The position numbers were made by a program, and so were the translations under genes. The notes under the pieces are model-generated. The model saw only the letters and a list, made by a program, of their open reading frames with translations. It searched no databases and was not told where the DNA came from. From Cristatella mucedo (Eukaryota; Bryozoa; Phylactolaemata; Cristatellidae), in NCBI GenBank assembly GCA_009760855.2, contig WPIO01000045.1:1766501-1830500 (forward strand): a DNA stretch of 64,000 nucleotides. The letters are read 5' to 3'. Each line of letters starts with the position of its first letter. Position 1 is the stretch's first letter. This document shows positions 11,017 to 21,984 of the stretch, piece after piece.

Positions 11017-11300
11017 TTCATGTATTGTAATGGATCTCCGTCTGTAACTACACAAAGCCATTCAGACTGTGTGGGTGTTAAGCAGGGGAGTTGGTTGTAG
11101 CTCACTGACAGCCTAAGCGGCTTTCGATAGGAATTCGGTAGCCAGCAGACTACGTCTCACGCAACAAAGAGAAAGTGAGAAGCATAGCTGAGTCAGGAGA
11201 GCAGTTGCTGGAGTGAGTAGCGTGGAAGTAGCAGCTCAGGACCGCTGAAAAGGACGAGCTGTAGCCGGCAGCTGGAGAGTGGCTGTCGTTGCTTAACAAG
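11017..11300 (-). mobile_element. LINE-B 3' fragment, right arm only
   Basis: It carries the LINE-B 3' end on the minus strand. The terminal run, seen on the plus strand as atctccgtctgtaact at about 11034, is followed by the family-specific stretches agcctaagcggctttcg and gtagccagcagacta. The left arm (around 5060-5090) passes directly from one flank to the other without it, so it inserted after the duplication, in the intron just upstream of the 165-bp exon. Confidence 0.75.
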
Positions 11301-11341
11301 CCTCGATGCTTTTTAATAATGACTTTTCTTTTTATTGACAG

Positions 11342-11506
11342 GCCTTGCTGCCATTTCCTCCATCACCAGATTGAAAAGGTCAGCCGGTTGAGCCAACTTC
11401 TTTCGTACCGATCTTGGCCGAGGAGGCACGAAGTTGACTCAGTTAACTCATTGCTACGACCCACTTCTTGTATGGACAGCGCACCAAGCACGTCTCAAAC
11501 CGAAAG
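11342..11506 (+). CDS. 165-bp exon upstream of the LIM exon, right arm
   Basis: An open exon lies between an acceptor (ttgacag, first base 11342) and a donor (AAAG|GTTGGT, last base 11506). It starts with one base of a split codon and ends with two, and the LIM exon at 14232 starts with one, so the phases join. It encodes about 54 residues, including HHQIEKVSRLSQLLSY, SWPRR and a Ser/Thr-rich end (SAPSTSQTE). No domain is recognised. The donor is weaker than in the left arm. The link to the LIM exon is inferred from phase and order. Confidence 0.45.
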
Positions 11507-14231
11507 GTTGGTTTTATAGCCACTAGTTTTTTTTGCATCTTGGTCATATGGTGAAACCTACAACAATATTGCTTACGCTAGCCGATCGTAAGTCATGCTA
11601 GCAACCCTTATATATTAAATGCAAAGTATAGACGATATTATAGTTATTGATTATTATCTCTCGACGAAAATAATTTTCCAAATCTTATTTGGGATGTATC
11701 TCCATGTAGCCTGATATGCTGCTGTAGAAAGTCAAGCTATCTAAAGGCTAATGCCATATAAGTGAATATTTCACAAATTCAGGGCCTCTTGTGCAGTATT
11801 GAAGGCTGAAGTCCTATTTCGCCCAGACATGCTCATTGCCTAATGCAAAAAGGATAGCCATTCTCTAAAAAATAAAGGTCCGTGCTGTGATAATTTGACT
11901 TTTTTGTCAGGATCTAAAAGCTCTGTAGGACTTACGTGTTCGCTCTCGAAGCTCTCTTCCATTCTCCTATTGAATTGTTTAAACTAACAGAGATATGAAA
12001 AAGTCTTCTTAATATTCGAAAACCACTTCTGCTTTTTTCGTTTTAGCTAAAAATACCAAAAACTATGGGATTTTCTTTAAAGAAAATGAATGGCTAATTA
12101 CGGAATTATTACGGAGTCAAACAACCTGTTGACCTTGCTTGCATTAAAGTGCCTCATAGAAATCTACGGCCAAATGCATTTTGCTAGGAGCTAGGAGTTG
12201 CGAGATCCTAGCTGAATTCTAGCAGTCACCAAGCCGTAATGCATGTTGAGCCCATCAGAAAACCGTCAGCTGAGATATGGTTGCAATCTTTCCAAAGACA
12301 AAGCTATACTAGACATCACTTCTTTCTCCCGTCATCAGTGAAGATTTGATCTGTTGGAGTGAAACTGCCAGAAATTAAACTGAGCTTGTGCTACTCATCG
12401 CATGACTCCATTATACCGCGGCTGATAACTGGACTGCTTCTCAGCATGTAAACCCCTGCATTAGGATAGCAAGTACGCATCCGCGTTCGTAGTACACACG
12501 GCAACTGCAGAGAGAATCGAGCTTGGTAAACTAGAAATTCCGTGGGAATAGCTCTTAGATAAACCTTGTACCTTGCGGTTCATTTAAACATTGATACTAT
12601 TGTATTAAAAGTAAAATTGACATTGGTGTCGCAATTCAAAAGCACTGTCATTCCAAGCATGAAAGCTTGTCGAGAAGCTTCGGCAATCAGTAAGTAAGAG
12701 ACTAAAGTTGGCTCAGCAAGAGCTAGCTAGACAGAGTTTCGGCAGTGAACTTCCGAGCCGAGCACAAGGGGTCAATGGATGAGAGGTGTCTATGTGAACG
12801 ATGGCTGGCTGAAACAGCTTAAGATCTGAGAGATCTTTCAAATTAATTGATGTTTTGAAGTAAGCTTAATCAGGATGGATTCACACCATAGTGAAATATA
12901 CGAACCTAACGCTTCCTGTTCATATACGAAGAGGTATCTAAGAAGTGCAGAACTGACTCCACCCTAAAGTAAGTATCGGGTCATGCAGAATCAAATTTCC
13001 TCTAACCGTTGCTGTAACAGCTATCATTGGCCACTCGAAAAACATGGATTAATGCGTTTAACTAGAGTAGCAGTAAAGATCGCAACAAGGCTGACTTATG
13101 CTGTAGGAACATGCTGCTTTCACGGACTAGAGCTAGTTTTCTGAAAAGAAATAATAAAGAGGGCCATTAAGGAAGCTGAAGATCTATTTCGCAATCGCTA
13201 AACTAACGAGCTCCAGCCTTAGTGATTAGTCAAAGTCTATACCTCTTAGGCGATAAATCAACTTGCTGTAGTTAACGATAGCTGTTATGTTCTAGAAAAC
13301 GCTGAGGCTTTAGCTAGGCCCAAGTCAATAACTTTTCAGATGGAGGTAACTCAGGCTTTAATGTACCCAACATGTGCAACACTGTAGTAATAACAATGAT
13401 GCATATAAAATAGCACCCTCAGCTTGCTAAATCCATTTCTAAGGACTTTACTTTATGGTTGTAGTAATCTCTCGAGTTTTTTGTGGAAAACCTGCAGTAT
13501 TGGCGACTTCTAGCATGCATTCCATAGTTGACTGACTCTTTCTCACACAACCCAGATAAATTGAGGGGCATAGCTTAGTCAGCAGAACAGTCGAGGAAGT
13601 TAATAAAATTAATAATTAGTGCAGGAAGGCTGAAAATTATGGACAACAATCTGAAGCATGAGAGACAAAATGCTTGTGAAAAAATTGTAGGACTGGTTTT
13701 TTAAATGTAGGACGTATAAGCAAGCGATTCCATAGAAACACATCACTACGCCAGACATAAAGTAGCCAGCAAATAAGAGCTTGTTCCAAGAAGTAAATAT
13801 TGACAGGATTCCTAGGAGGATGCCGCTGCACATGCTAGGTAAAACTATCGTGCAGTGAATTTTCTGTTTACTGGTTGCATTTTGTATTTGCATGGCCTTA
13901 CAGTAGTAGCAATAATTTAAAGCTGCAACGATTTACAAATTGTCTACTTTCATGGCTATGGCCCAGCAATCCACATTGACAATAGTTACATTCATGACAC
14001 CAGTGCGCCTACTCCACTGTTCGCTGTGCATTTATCATTTCTCCATTTATGGTTTTTTAGTCATCGCGCCTAGCTCTTCTGAGTATAGACTGCCTTGTAT
14101 TAAAGTGGTAAGCAGTTGAGGTTAAATGACAAAGAACGGTCAACAGTGCAAAGTCAAATCCGATTTCTAATAATGGTGCTTTCTAAGTGACGATCCGATT
14201 GCGAGATGTAGCAGGAAGTTTTATTTTTTAG

Positions 14232-14438
14232 TCAAGTGCTCATTTTCCTTCAACAACCAACTCATGGTATGACATGCATACATTGCCGTCAGCCAATCGT
14301 TGACGGTGCGGCTGCAACAGTGAACGGTGAACTCTTTCATGAGGGCTCTGTCGGATGCACCATATGTGGCATGCCGTTAAAGAAATCTTGCAACGTGACT
14401 ATAGATGGGAAATTACAGTGCAACCTGTACAACTTGGT
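14232..14438 (+). CDS. LIM-domain exon, right-arm copy (one zinc ligand lost)
   Basis: Same length (207 bp), acceptor (ttttttag) and donor (GT|GTAAGT) as the left-arm exon at 1974-2180. It encodes CIHC, then HEGS, CTIC and Cys63 in the LIM spacing. The cysteine expected at residue 39 (HxxC) is serine here and Tyr replaces the last ligand, so only six of the eight positions carry the usual ligands. Most other differences from the left copy are conservative substitutions in the same frame, which indicates that the exon was under protein-level constraint for some time after the duplication. Confidence 0.55.
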
Positions 14439-14470
14439 GTAAGTGACGGCTCAGTTTGTTAAACAGTGTA

Positions 14471-14543
14471 CGCAAATGTAAAGCGCCTAGAAAGAGATTA
14501 AGTTTTCTGAGGGCACTTTATCAAGTTCATTATTATTATTATT
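14471..14543 (+). mobile_element. LINE-A 3' tail, severely 5'-truncated, right arm only
   Basis: A 73-bp insert begins with gcaaatgtaaagcgcctag and ends in ATT repeats. It lies 33 bp after the LIM exon donor. The left arm (near 1935-1945) has the uninterrupted sequence, which defines the insert almost to the base. Confidence 0.8.
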
Positions 14544-15727
14544 ACGTTCTTTGGTGGCCATTTTGCATTTAAATATCTGACGGATCTTATAAGAATTTAT
14601 TCAAACATATTGGTATCATTTAAGTGGTAAATATTTAATCTGGATCGATAACTACTGCTGATAATATTGGCATGCTAGATTCGTCTTAACTTCGTGCGGA
14701 CCTTATTGTTTGAAGCTCTGAAGGAGCTCGAGTTGATTTCCGGAGTGCATATATGAATGCTTAAACTGTCATGAGGGTAATGCTGGTAATATGTGCTTCC
14801 ATTGTTTGTGGTTATTAAGTGATCGTTAGCCATTCCCAAACTAGCTTCTGTTGATGAAACGCTCAGGTTTTTTTCTTTCACCTGGCTGATCGTTTCATTA
14901 CTTAAAGTGATTCTTGTCTAAGCCAGCTAGATAGGTTAAAGTATGTAATGCATAATTACTTAGTAAACTTCTAGCCTTAATTGCTGTCCACAATGGTGGA
15001 ACTTCGAAACATGCCAACTATACTGCAATGACTGATGAAGTGTGTTTTTGTGAAAACCCACCTAAGAGGTCTCATTATCTACAACGGTTTGAGAAAAGTA
15101 CTGCATTTGTTTGCCACATACTTGGATGTAGCCGGGGTTCGCAATTACCACTGGTTGGCAATAAATGCCTTTCCGCTTTCGACGGTCAAACTGTTCAACA
15201 ACTTTGATTCTAACGTCTTATACTACTGCTAGCAGTAAAATTGTTGTTATTTTAGTGTATTTTTTTGCATAAATATGATGCAGAATGATTCTGAAGCTGA
15301 GCAGGTTCCTATTGAGACTAAAACGTAAAGCAGAAGCCTTAAATGCGTTTACAGGATAACTGCAATTCACTTCGATAGACTGTGGGTTACTATGAAATGA
15401 GCTTTAACTTCTAAAAAAAGCCTCCAGCAGCTCTTTCTCTGATTCAATATTTTCGAAATGTTCGATGCGAATTAATCAATAATATGTGTGTGATCGCAAA
15501 GCATTTGCAGTCACACATAGTGCCTTCTAATGGCGTTGCCCAGAGACCTGACGGAATTCTTTGAACAGCGTCATAGTTGTCTTTCCCTCATAATGGCCAG
15601 ACCAGAACCTCAGTGCACAAGAAGCTGAAAACAGTGCAGCTGTTCAGCTGGAAATTACTGAGCCAAGGCTTGGGGGCCTTACTGGTCTGCCTAAGTGGAT
15701 CCATGGTGCTCTCTATTATGCTAGCCT

Positions 15728-16084
15728 GTGGTCGATTCACATTTTAATGATCTCTGGCAACGATTTCAATTCCCCTGGACTCTGGATCTAGTCTGCTATT
15801 TATTTGCTCGGCTACGTGAATGGCCTCATAAGGGTCACTTTGGTCATGGCACACTCTCACTTCTGAGTGGAAAACCTGCTGTGCTTGCTTCTAGGGAAAG
15901 ACAAGTAGCTTCCTCTCCTGATCCAAGTTTGAATGAAATTGACAACGACTCTACATGCTGTGACGTTATACTAGATTTGGAAGAAGCCGCTCAAGCTGCT
16001 GAAACATTGCAGCCTCGGGAATCGCGGCCTCACCAGACCTCGTCGGAGCTTCAACTTGAGGAGCAGTTGATTGGCCGTGAGTAA
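15728..16084 (+). CDS. 3' coding block of the duplicated gene, right arm
   Basis: A 118-codon open frame. The part conserved with the left arm starts near 15797 (LFARLREWPHK) and runs to the shared stop at 16082-16084. It includes VLASRERQVASS and an acidic stretch, CCDVILDLEEAAQAAE, followed by a Gln/Glu/Ser-rich C-terminus. It lies downstream of the LIM exon in the same direction, so it may be a terminal exon of the LIM-domain gene, but intervening exons are not identified and this link is inference. Upstream of 15797 the frame is not conserved between arms. Apart from its charge and composition the family is unknown. Confidence 0.45.
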   Translation: MVDSHFNDLWQRFQFPWTLDLVCYLFARLREWPHKGHFGHGTLSLLSGKPAVLASRERQVASSPDPSLNEIDNDSTCCDVILDLEEAAQAAETLQPRESRPHQTSSELQLEEQLIGRE

Positions 16085-16384
16085 CAGCATCAATGCATAA
16101 ACGACCGAAGCCTGTGATCGACTAAGGAAGATTTTTTTGCCGATGACGATTGCTTGGCTTCATTTTTAATGTGATAACGCTCATTGGCAAGCAGCATGCT
16201 ATTATCACTGCTAAGTTGAGATGTAAATCGTCCTTGCGAGTTGCCAGTCGTCAGTCGAAGTATTACCTTATTATTTTGTTTAGTGCTTACTAGCACTGCT
16301 CATAGACTTCCTATCGAAGAAATTCAATTTTGTCAAAGAAGCTATTATTTTTAATTCAGACTTTGCGTTTGATCACACTAAAAG

Positions 16385-16575
16385 AGCCTCTAAGCTTCTA
16401 CTAGCTGATTAGACAGCATATTTTGTAGATCAATAAAATATCTTCTACTGCTATTAGGACCACTTGCAGCTTCAATATAGGATAAGCCAACCTCAGGATT
16501 CAAATCCGTGACCTCCAGACAGATGCTATGAAAAGAAATATCTTACCCGATGTTCCATCACGGCTCACTAAACTT
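16385..16575 (-). mobile_element. SINE-1 copy, tRNA-derived, in the right-arm-specific insert
   Basis: Read on the minus strand it begins gtgagccgtgatgg, carries a B-box-like ggatttgaatcctg, and ends tctaatcagcta, matching the better-preserved SINE-1 copy at 48965-49130. The whole surrounding segment, 16235-17070, is absent from the left arm. Confidence 0.65.
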
Positions 16576-17035
16576 ATTTTCCTCACTCCAAAACAGCTCG
16601 TCATTTGCATTAGGTAATTCAATGGCCCAGATGCACACGTTTTAACACCAGACACCTTAGAAATTACAAGCGTCAGATAAAACATGCTGTGCCTCTCAGC
16701 CTGTCATTCAGTTTTTTGGTATATATCTGTAGTTAAGTGGTGTAGCAACATAGACAAGGTGTTAATTTGCCAGGTGTAAGCCTTCAACTTATATTGCAGC
16801 CTCGAGCGGACGATTAAGAGAAAGTAAGTCCGGGAACACATCGAGTCTTTTAGTACGAGCAGAACCTGAGCTACTCGCTGAGTTCGGAAAGTCGAAATAT
16901 GTAGACGACGAGACTGCACAGCTTTTATCACGACGTCTGGGAATTTCCAAATGAGAGGTTAAGGTGAGTCGATTAAGTTGCCAAGTTTCGTTGGTTCTAG
17001 TGAAGACTTTTTCCTCTCAGTTGCCAGGTAAAAAA

Positions 17036-17059
17036 ATATATATATACATATATATACAT
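17036..17059 (+). repeat. TA/TACATA microsatellite
   Basis: Alternating TA run with two TACATA interruptions, inside the right-arm-specific segment. Confidence 0.85.
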
Positions 17060-17869
17060 TTGTGTACATATACGTAACGACCTGATTCGCAGCATTTGGT
17101 TTGTCATCTCAACTACCCTACCAATCAATAGAAATGATGGAAGGATCATATCTTTAGCTATTTTGCGCCGAAATTCTCATAACTTGCTTCCTGCTTCGAC
17201 TTGTGCCGGTACTAAATTAGGATCTTCCGTCGGCCATGACACCGTACAGTTCACCTCTCACGGCGCGTGATGGTGGCTACGAATGGAAGAATTCTTTGAA
17301 TAGAGCGAGCAGCTAATACGCTGTACTACATCGATGGCTGTACTGCCTGCTTTCTTGGCACGAAATCACAGTCAAAAAACAGGCACGTGTACTCATGCCA
17401 CCCCACACCAGGCTGCTGAGTACATGCTGAGCCTAAGCCAGCACAGGAGCTGTAATTGCTGCTCGTCATCGACCGGCTTCATGACATGCCAGGGCGGTTC
17501 GGCATAGGGCTGTCGGATATGGAATGTGGCAGCCGAGAAAAGAGAAAAGCAGTAGCTAAGCGCTCCGAATGAAACGCTCAGCAGGTGTATCTTAAGTGTA
17601 ATGTTATTATTATTATTAAGTTTTCGCAAAAGAGCACTCCAATCCACTTGGCTTTCCCTTTGCTTTGATGAACTGGTCAGTTTAAGTTAAGTTGTGCTTT
17701 GTGTGCTTACCTGTGCACGATCCAGCACATGTTACTAGCCAGAGGTAATTTTAGCCGGCATGTCTTAGAGTCATGTTGTTGGGTTTAGCTTGCTGATTCG
17801 AGCAATGTTATGGTTTGCTTTTGCATACTCGGTAACGTTTATGAAACCCTTAGGATAATGACAACTTTG

Positions 17870-17952
17870 CAGGTAGATTTAAAGCACCCGAAGAGGAATA
17901 AGGTTCTCATTGAAGTTTCAAACTCATCTATTAATATAATCACTATTATTAC
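17870..17952 (+). mobile_element. LINE-A 3' tail remnant
   Basis: A diverged tail (aaagcacccgaagaggaataaggttctc) followed by attattatt-like terminal repeats. No reverse-transcriptase sequence precedes it. Confidence 0.5.
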
Positions 17953-18858
17953 CAAAGTGTAAATTCTACGACAGGTAGCTTGTTCGTCGTGCATTGTTTT
18001 TGTCCCCTTTGGAGCTACTGATCAGAGGCACGTTTTATAAGCGCTCGCATCCGTTATATATGGTTTTGGTTAATTTAAGGTGCATAATTTAGTGACTTTT
18101 TGCGTATGTGCAGGGTATAGTTTGTATGCACTGTTTCAGATATTGGCTCTATAAGGGATGCATTCAACTAACGATGTCACTTGTGTTCTTTTCAGGATTG
18201 GTTCAAAAAACAAAGAAGAAAGACTTCACATTAACAAAAGTAACCTAAAATACCGGTTTCAAAGTTTGGATGTTTTGAAATTAAGAATGAATAATAAAAG
18301 TAGAACAAGTTTGAATATGTTTAGCTGGCAGCTGCACCTTTAATTGTCCGTGGCTGAATAAAACATATTCACTTCTAACGACCTCGATTATCTGTCTGGA
18401 TCTTTCTTCTAAAATGTACCATCTGTTGAGCTTTTACACAGGCAAGGAACGATGCAGGGGTTTCATAGGCATTTCATATGCATTTGATCAAGGTTTAAGT
18501 CAAGCGAAGATTCTATTTAGTGGTGCTACTATTGAGAAAATTCAGAATCTGAAATTTCTTAGACCGGTATCTTAGAGCTGGTACCATGTTTCGTATCGAT
18601 TACTTTCTATACAGTATTCGTGTTTGTGAAGGGTAAGCCTGTACATGATTACGGATTAGGCAAACATGACTTTCGAGTGAAGTAAATAGACTTACTAAAA
18701 GTTATAGGTTAGTGCGTTATAGGAGAGACGAGAACGAACGCTATGTCGACATGAAAAGGTGAGACACTGCAAGGACACGAATACGTTACTTAACTCTTAA
18801 GGTCCCGGTACTATTCACCAAATTTAAATCCACCTTAACACTTTTTATGTTACTGTTT
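17953..18858. other. Unassigned sequence
   Basis: AT-rich non-repetitive sequence. A 61-codon frame at 18158-18343 has no recognised domain. I see no gene or mobile-element signature. Confidence 0.5.
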
Positions 18859-19205
<347 letters not shown>

Positions 19206-19214
19206 GGGTGTGTA

Positions 19215-21744
19215 TGTGAGTGTGTATGACCTGTCTCTTAATCTGTAAGAGTCCTCATTCGTTTCGTTGGATGCTTCAATCGTTCTTCTCTCTGTCTGTC
19301 TGTAATCTGGCTCTCACTCTTCCCTGAAATTACTCTTTGTCTTTCAAATGCATGCCACTCACTAATGTAATCTCTGCAAAAAGAATATTGACATACACAT
19401 TTGTAAATTACTATAACGGTCGCTGGATATTAATTGATTTGAAAGCTACAATTGAGGTGGGTGATCATCGTCGGCATCCATGAACTGATTATTACCCTTA
19501 CATTATTTTATTTCAAGAACTGTAGTCTGTCTAACTATCGATAATGAGCTTTGCCGGAAATCATCGTTACATGCCACTTGATAAACTATCCATCCCATAA
19601 CCTTTCAAGCTGGCACTTAGTAGTTGAAGCTTGATTTGTGACTACATTAAGGTAGTTGTCTTCTTTTAGTTGCTGCTTAGCTTGAGAGAAAGCGAGTGCA
19701 TTGCACGTATACAGGCCGACACGCTGGCCGAAAGATTTTTTGCTAGAGTGCTACAGGGCCAGCCATCAGCAGCAGACCCGTTGCAATGAAATCCAGCTTA
19801 GTCAACCCCTATTATGCAACTGCAGCACCTAATAATTCGTTACTCACAGAAATCACTTGCCAGGTAGAAACGTGTTAGTATGGCTGGGCTGAATGACCTA
19901 GTGTGGACGCGGCTATGCCCACACTAGGTAAGGTTGCAGCCGGTGCTTCAATGGACAGTACTTAGCCAAAGCCAGCTGCTGACTTTTCATACTAGCTAGC
20001 TGTGATGTGATCGCCTTCTAACACACACATAGTCTTTGTGGCTTTTTTGAGTTATGGACAGAGATACATTACGTTACACTGAGCTGGGATCTCATGAGCT
20101 TCAATTAGCTCAATGAGCTTCGCATTACTTACTGGACACCTCAACGTCCCTAAGGCATTCCTACAGTGAGCATTATAACCACTTGTAATTCATTGCCGAG
20201 TGAAGCAACCAACCAACGAATGCAAAGGCGTACGTCGCATTGATTATGACATCAGTCGTGGCAAAAGTCCCAGTCCAGAAATGGGATGAAATTTACCATC
20301 TTCAAAGGTGTAACAGCCTACTTGACCATCAAATTCAAAGCTTCCACTAAAGGGTTGTTAAGCACAAGCTGAAAGATCCGTGCTAACGTCACGTATAAAA
20401 TGGGTGCTGCAGTTTATTCAGTTCCAAAAAGCTGTATTTATATAGACATGCTACAAAAATAACGATGAAGTTGATTAGTGACTCAATGAGACATCCAAGA
20501 ACCTAGCACAACGTTGCATCTCAGTGCAGTGGCATTCTAATCATTTTGAACAAATTCGGACGGCTTAAGCCATCTCACTGGGCTTCCATCGGTGGGATGA
20601 TTACTGCAATGGCTTCCTCATCGTTTTCCTGGGACGAATCTCAGGTTTTGGCTCTTCCGGATCGTGGTGCTACAACAAAATGAACATGTTGCAAGCAGCA
20701 TGTTCCTTGGACAAATTTAGCGCTGAAATGTTTCATAAATGCTAAAAGGATATCCCATTATGAGCTGCATGCAACACATTGATACCTTATGGAGCTTGTG
20801 CTGACTGTACTCTTCAAAGTAATTAATGAGTACTCGAACGTGACCATCTATCATGGAGTTGTTAAAATCTGTAAACAAGAACATCATTTATTCCAATACA
20901 TTTTTAGAGGCAATATATTAGAATGTCTAGAGCGCAGGTAGCCCACTAAAAATGATGCAGCCACTCCCAGCCATATTACACGGGACGATCGTGATTTAAC
21001 AGTTTCCAGCGAGTCAGTATTACCAACCTTGCGACCCGCTGGCCCAATCCGATGCAGAAGCCTGAAACATAGAAACGTCAGCAGCCACGTCGCACACTCA
21101 GTAAAGAGGTTAGAGGCTGCATTTCGCAGCCTTGTGAATTCAGAAGAATCATTGCATCTTCACTATCTTACCCTTTTCAGCAGCGGCGGCTCTTTCGTTA
21201 CTGTGTTCGTGTCAGTTGTCCTGTTCAAATCGTCTGAAATGACACGGACCTGGTAGATTAGTGATAAATGAACAGAATCATGAATTATGGAAACTGTATA
21301 CTTGTATAGCTGTGGCAAACTGTTCATTATGTAGATGTCTTGCTCACCAAGCAGTAAAATATGAGATGCCTCTTCACTATATGGTGATGGCAGCTGTTAA
21401 TACTAGCAAGGAAACATTTCCGAAAACGTCACATCCAGGCTATTAGAAGAAGAGCACAAATGCGAAAACAGCAAGGCTGCAGAACGGCCTGTCTGGTCTT
21501 ACTACCAGTGCAAATACGGAAGCTTGCTTAAATGACTGTTCTGCAACTATGCAAATGAATCTATTAAATGAGCTGTGAGCTTAACACACGAGTTCAGCTG
21601 ATTTGCCTGTACCTTACTTGTAGATTTCACTTGCATTGGTTCTTCTAGTCCAGCGTCTCAATCATAATAAGCAGATTGACAATAGCTCCACTGAAGATGC
21701 AGGGATGTCCACAACACCACTGCCACTATCTAAACTAATTCATT
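19215..21744. other. Unassigned sequence
   Basis: No recognisable exon or transposon. A small perfect inverted repeat (cctagtgtgg and its complement) occurs at 19898-19928. The 75-codon frame at 21029-21256 has no domain that I recognise. Confidence 0.5.
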
Positions 21745-21750
21745 TTGCAG

Positions 21751-21984
21751 GAGCGGGCAGCTTTATACTACTATAAAAACTGTTCCATTTCGGACACGAT
21801 GCATATTGTGCTTACCCTTGGCAGTAAGAATCGCTGTGTGTACGAGACCTACGGTGTAGCCTGGTTCTCTGGCCATCTCTTAAGCCCAAAACACTTAGCA
21901 GTAATTTGCATACATGCCCCACGACTAGGCAGCAATGAATTTTATTTCATCAAACTAGAATGCAGACATTGTAGCAGGAACTAG
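21751..21984 (+). CDS. Possible exon, unknown product
   Basis: An open frame starts immediately after a strong acceptor (aattcattttgcag, exon from 21751) and runs 77 codons to a stop at 21982-21984. It is rich in Tyr, His and Cys and contains WFSGHLLSPKHLAVICIH. There is no family match that I recognise and no partner exon, so this is a weak call based on the splice site and the open frame. Confidence 0.2.
   Translation, partial: ERAALYYYKNCSISDTMHIVLTLGSKNRCVYETYGVAWFSGHLLSPKHLAVICIHAPRLGSNEFYFIKLECRHCSRN

Larger units (their letters stand above)
9290..17310 (-). repeat. Right arm of large inverted duplication
   Basis: This is the reverse-complement partner of 1-6860. It is longer than the left arm mainly because of later insertions: a LINE-B 3' fragment at about 11017-11300, a 73-bp LINE-A tail at 14471-14543, and about 840 bp at 16235-17070 that includes a SINE-1 copy and a TA-rich microsatellite. 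The left arm passes through each of these sites without the insert. Beyond about 17310 the match to bases 1-50 becomes unconvincing, so the outer end is not defined. Confidence 0.9.

Noticed and set aside
13609-13893. 94-codon minus-strand frame with hydrophobic stretches, possibly a membrane protein
   Set aside because: The left-arm counterpart (2640-2770) does not preserve the frame and no splice context supports it.
15035-15232. 65-codon frame in the right arm, with similarity to the left arm
   Set aside because: The left-arm homologue has a stop inside the frame, and no splice sites bracket it. Similarity is explained by the duplication itself.
17393-17647. 84-codon minus-strand frame next to the outer end of the right arm
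   Set aside because: No recognisable motif. It includes a run of AAT triplets read as Asn and has no partner in the left arm.
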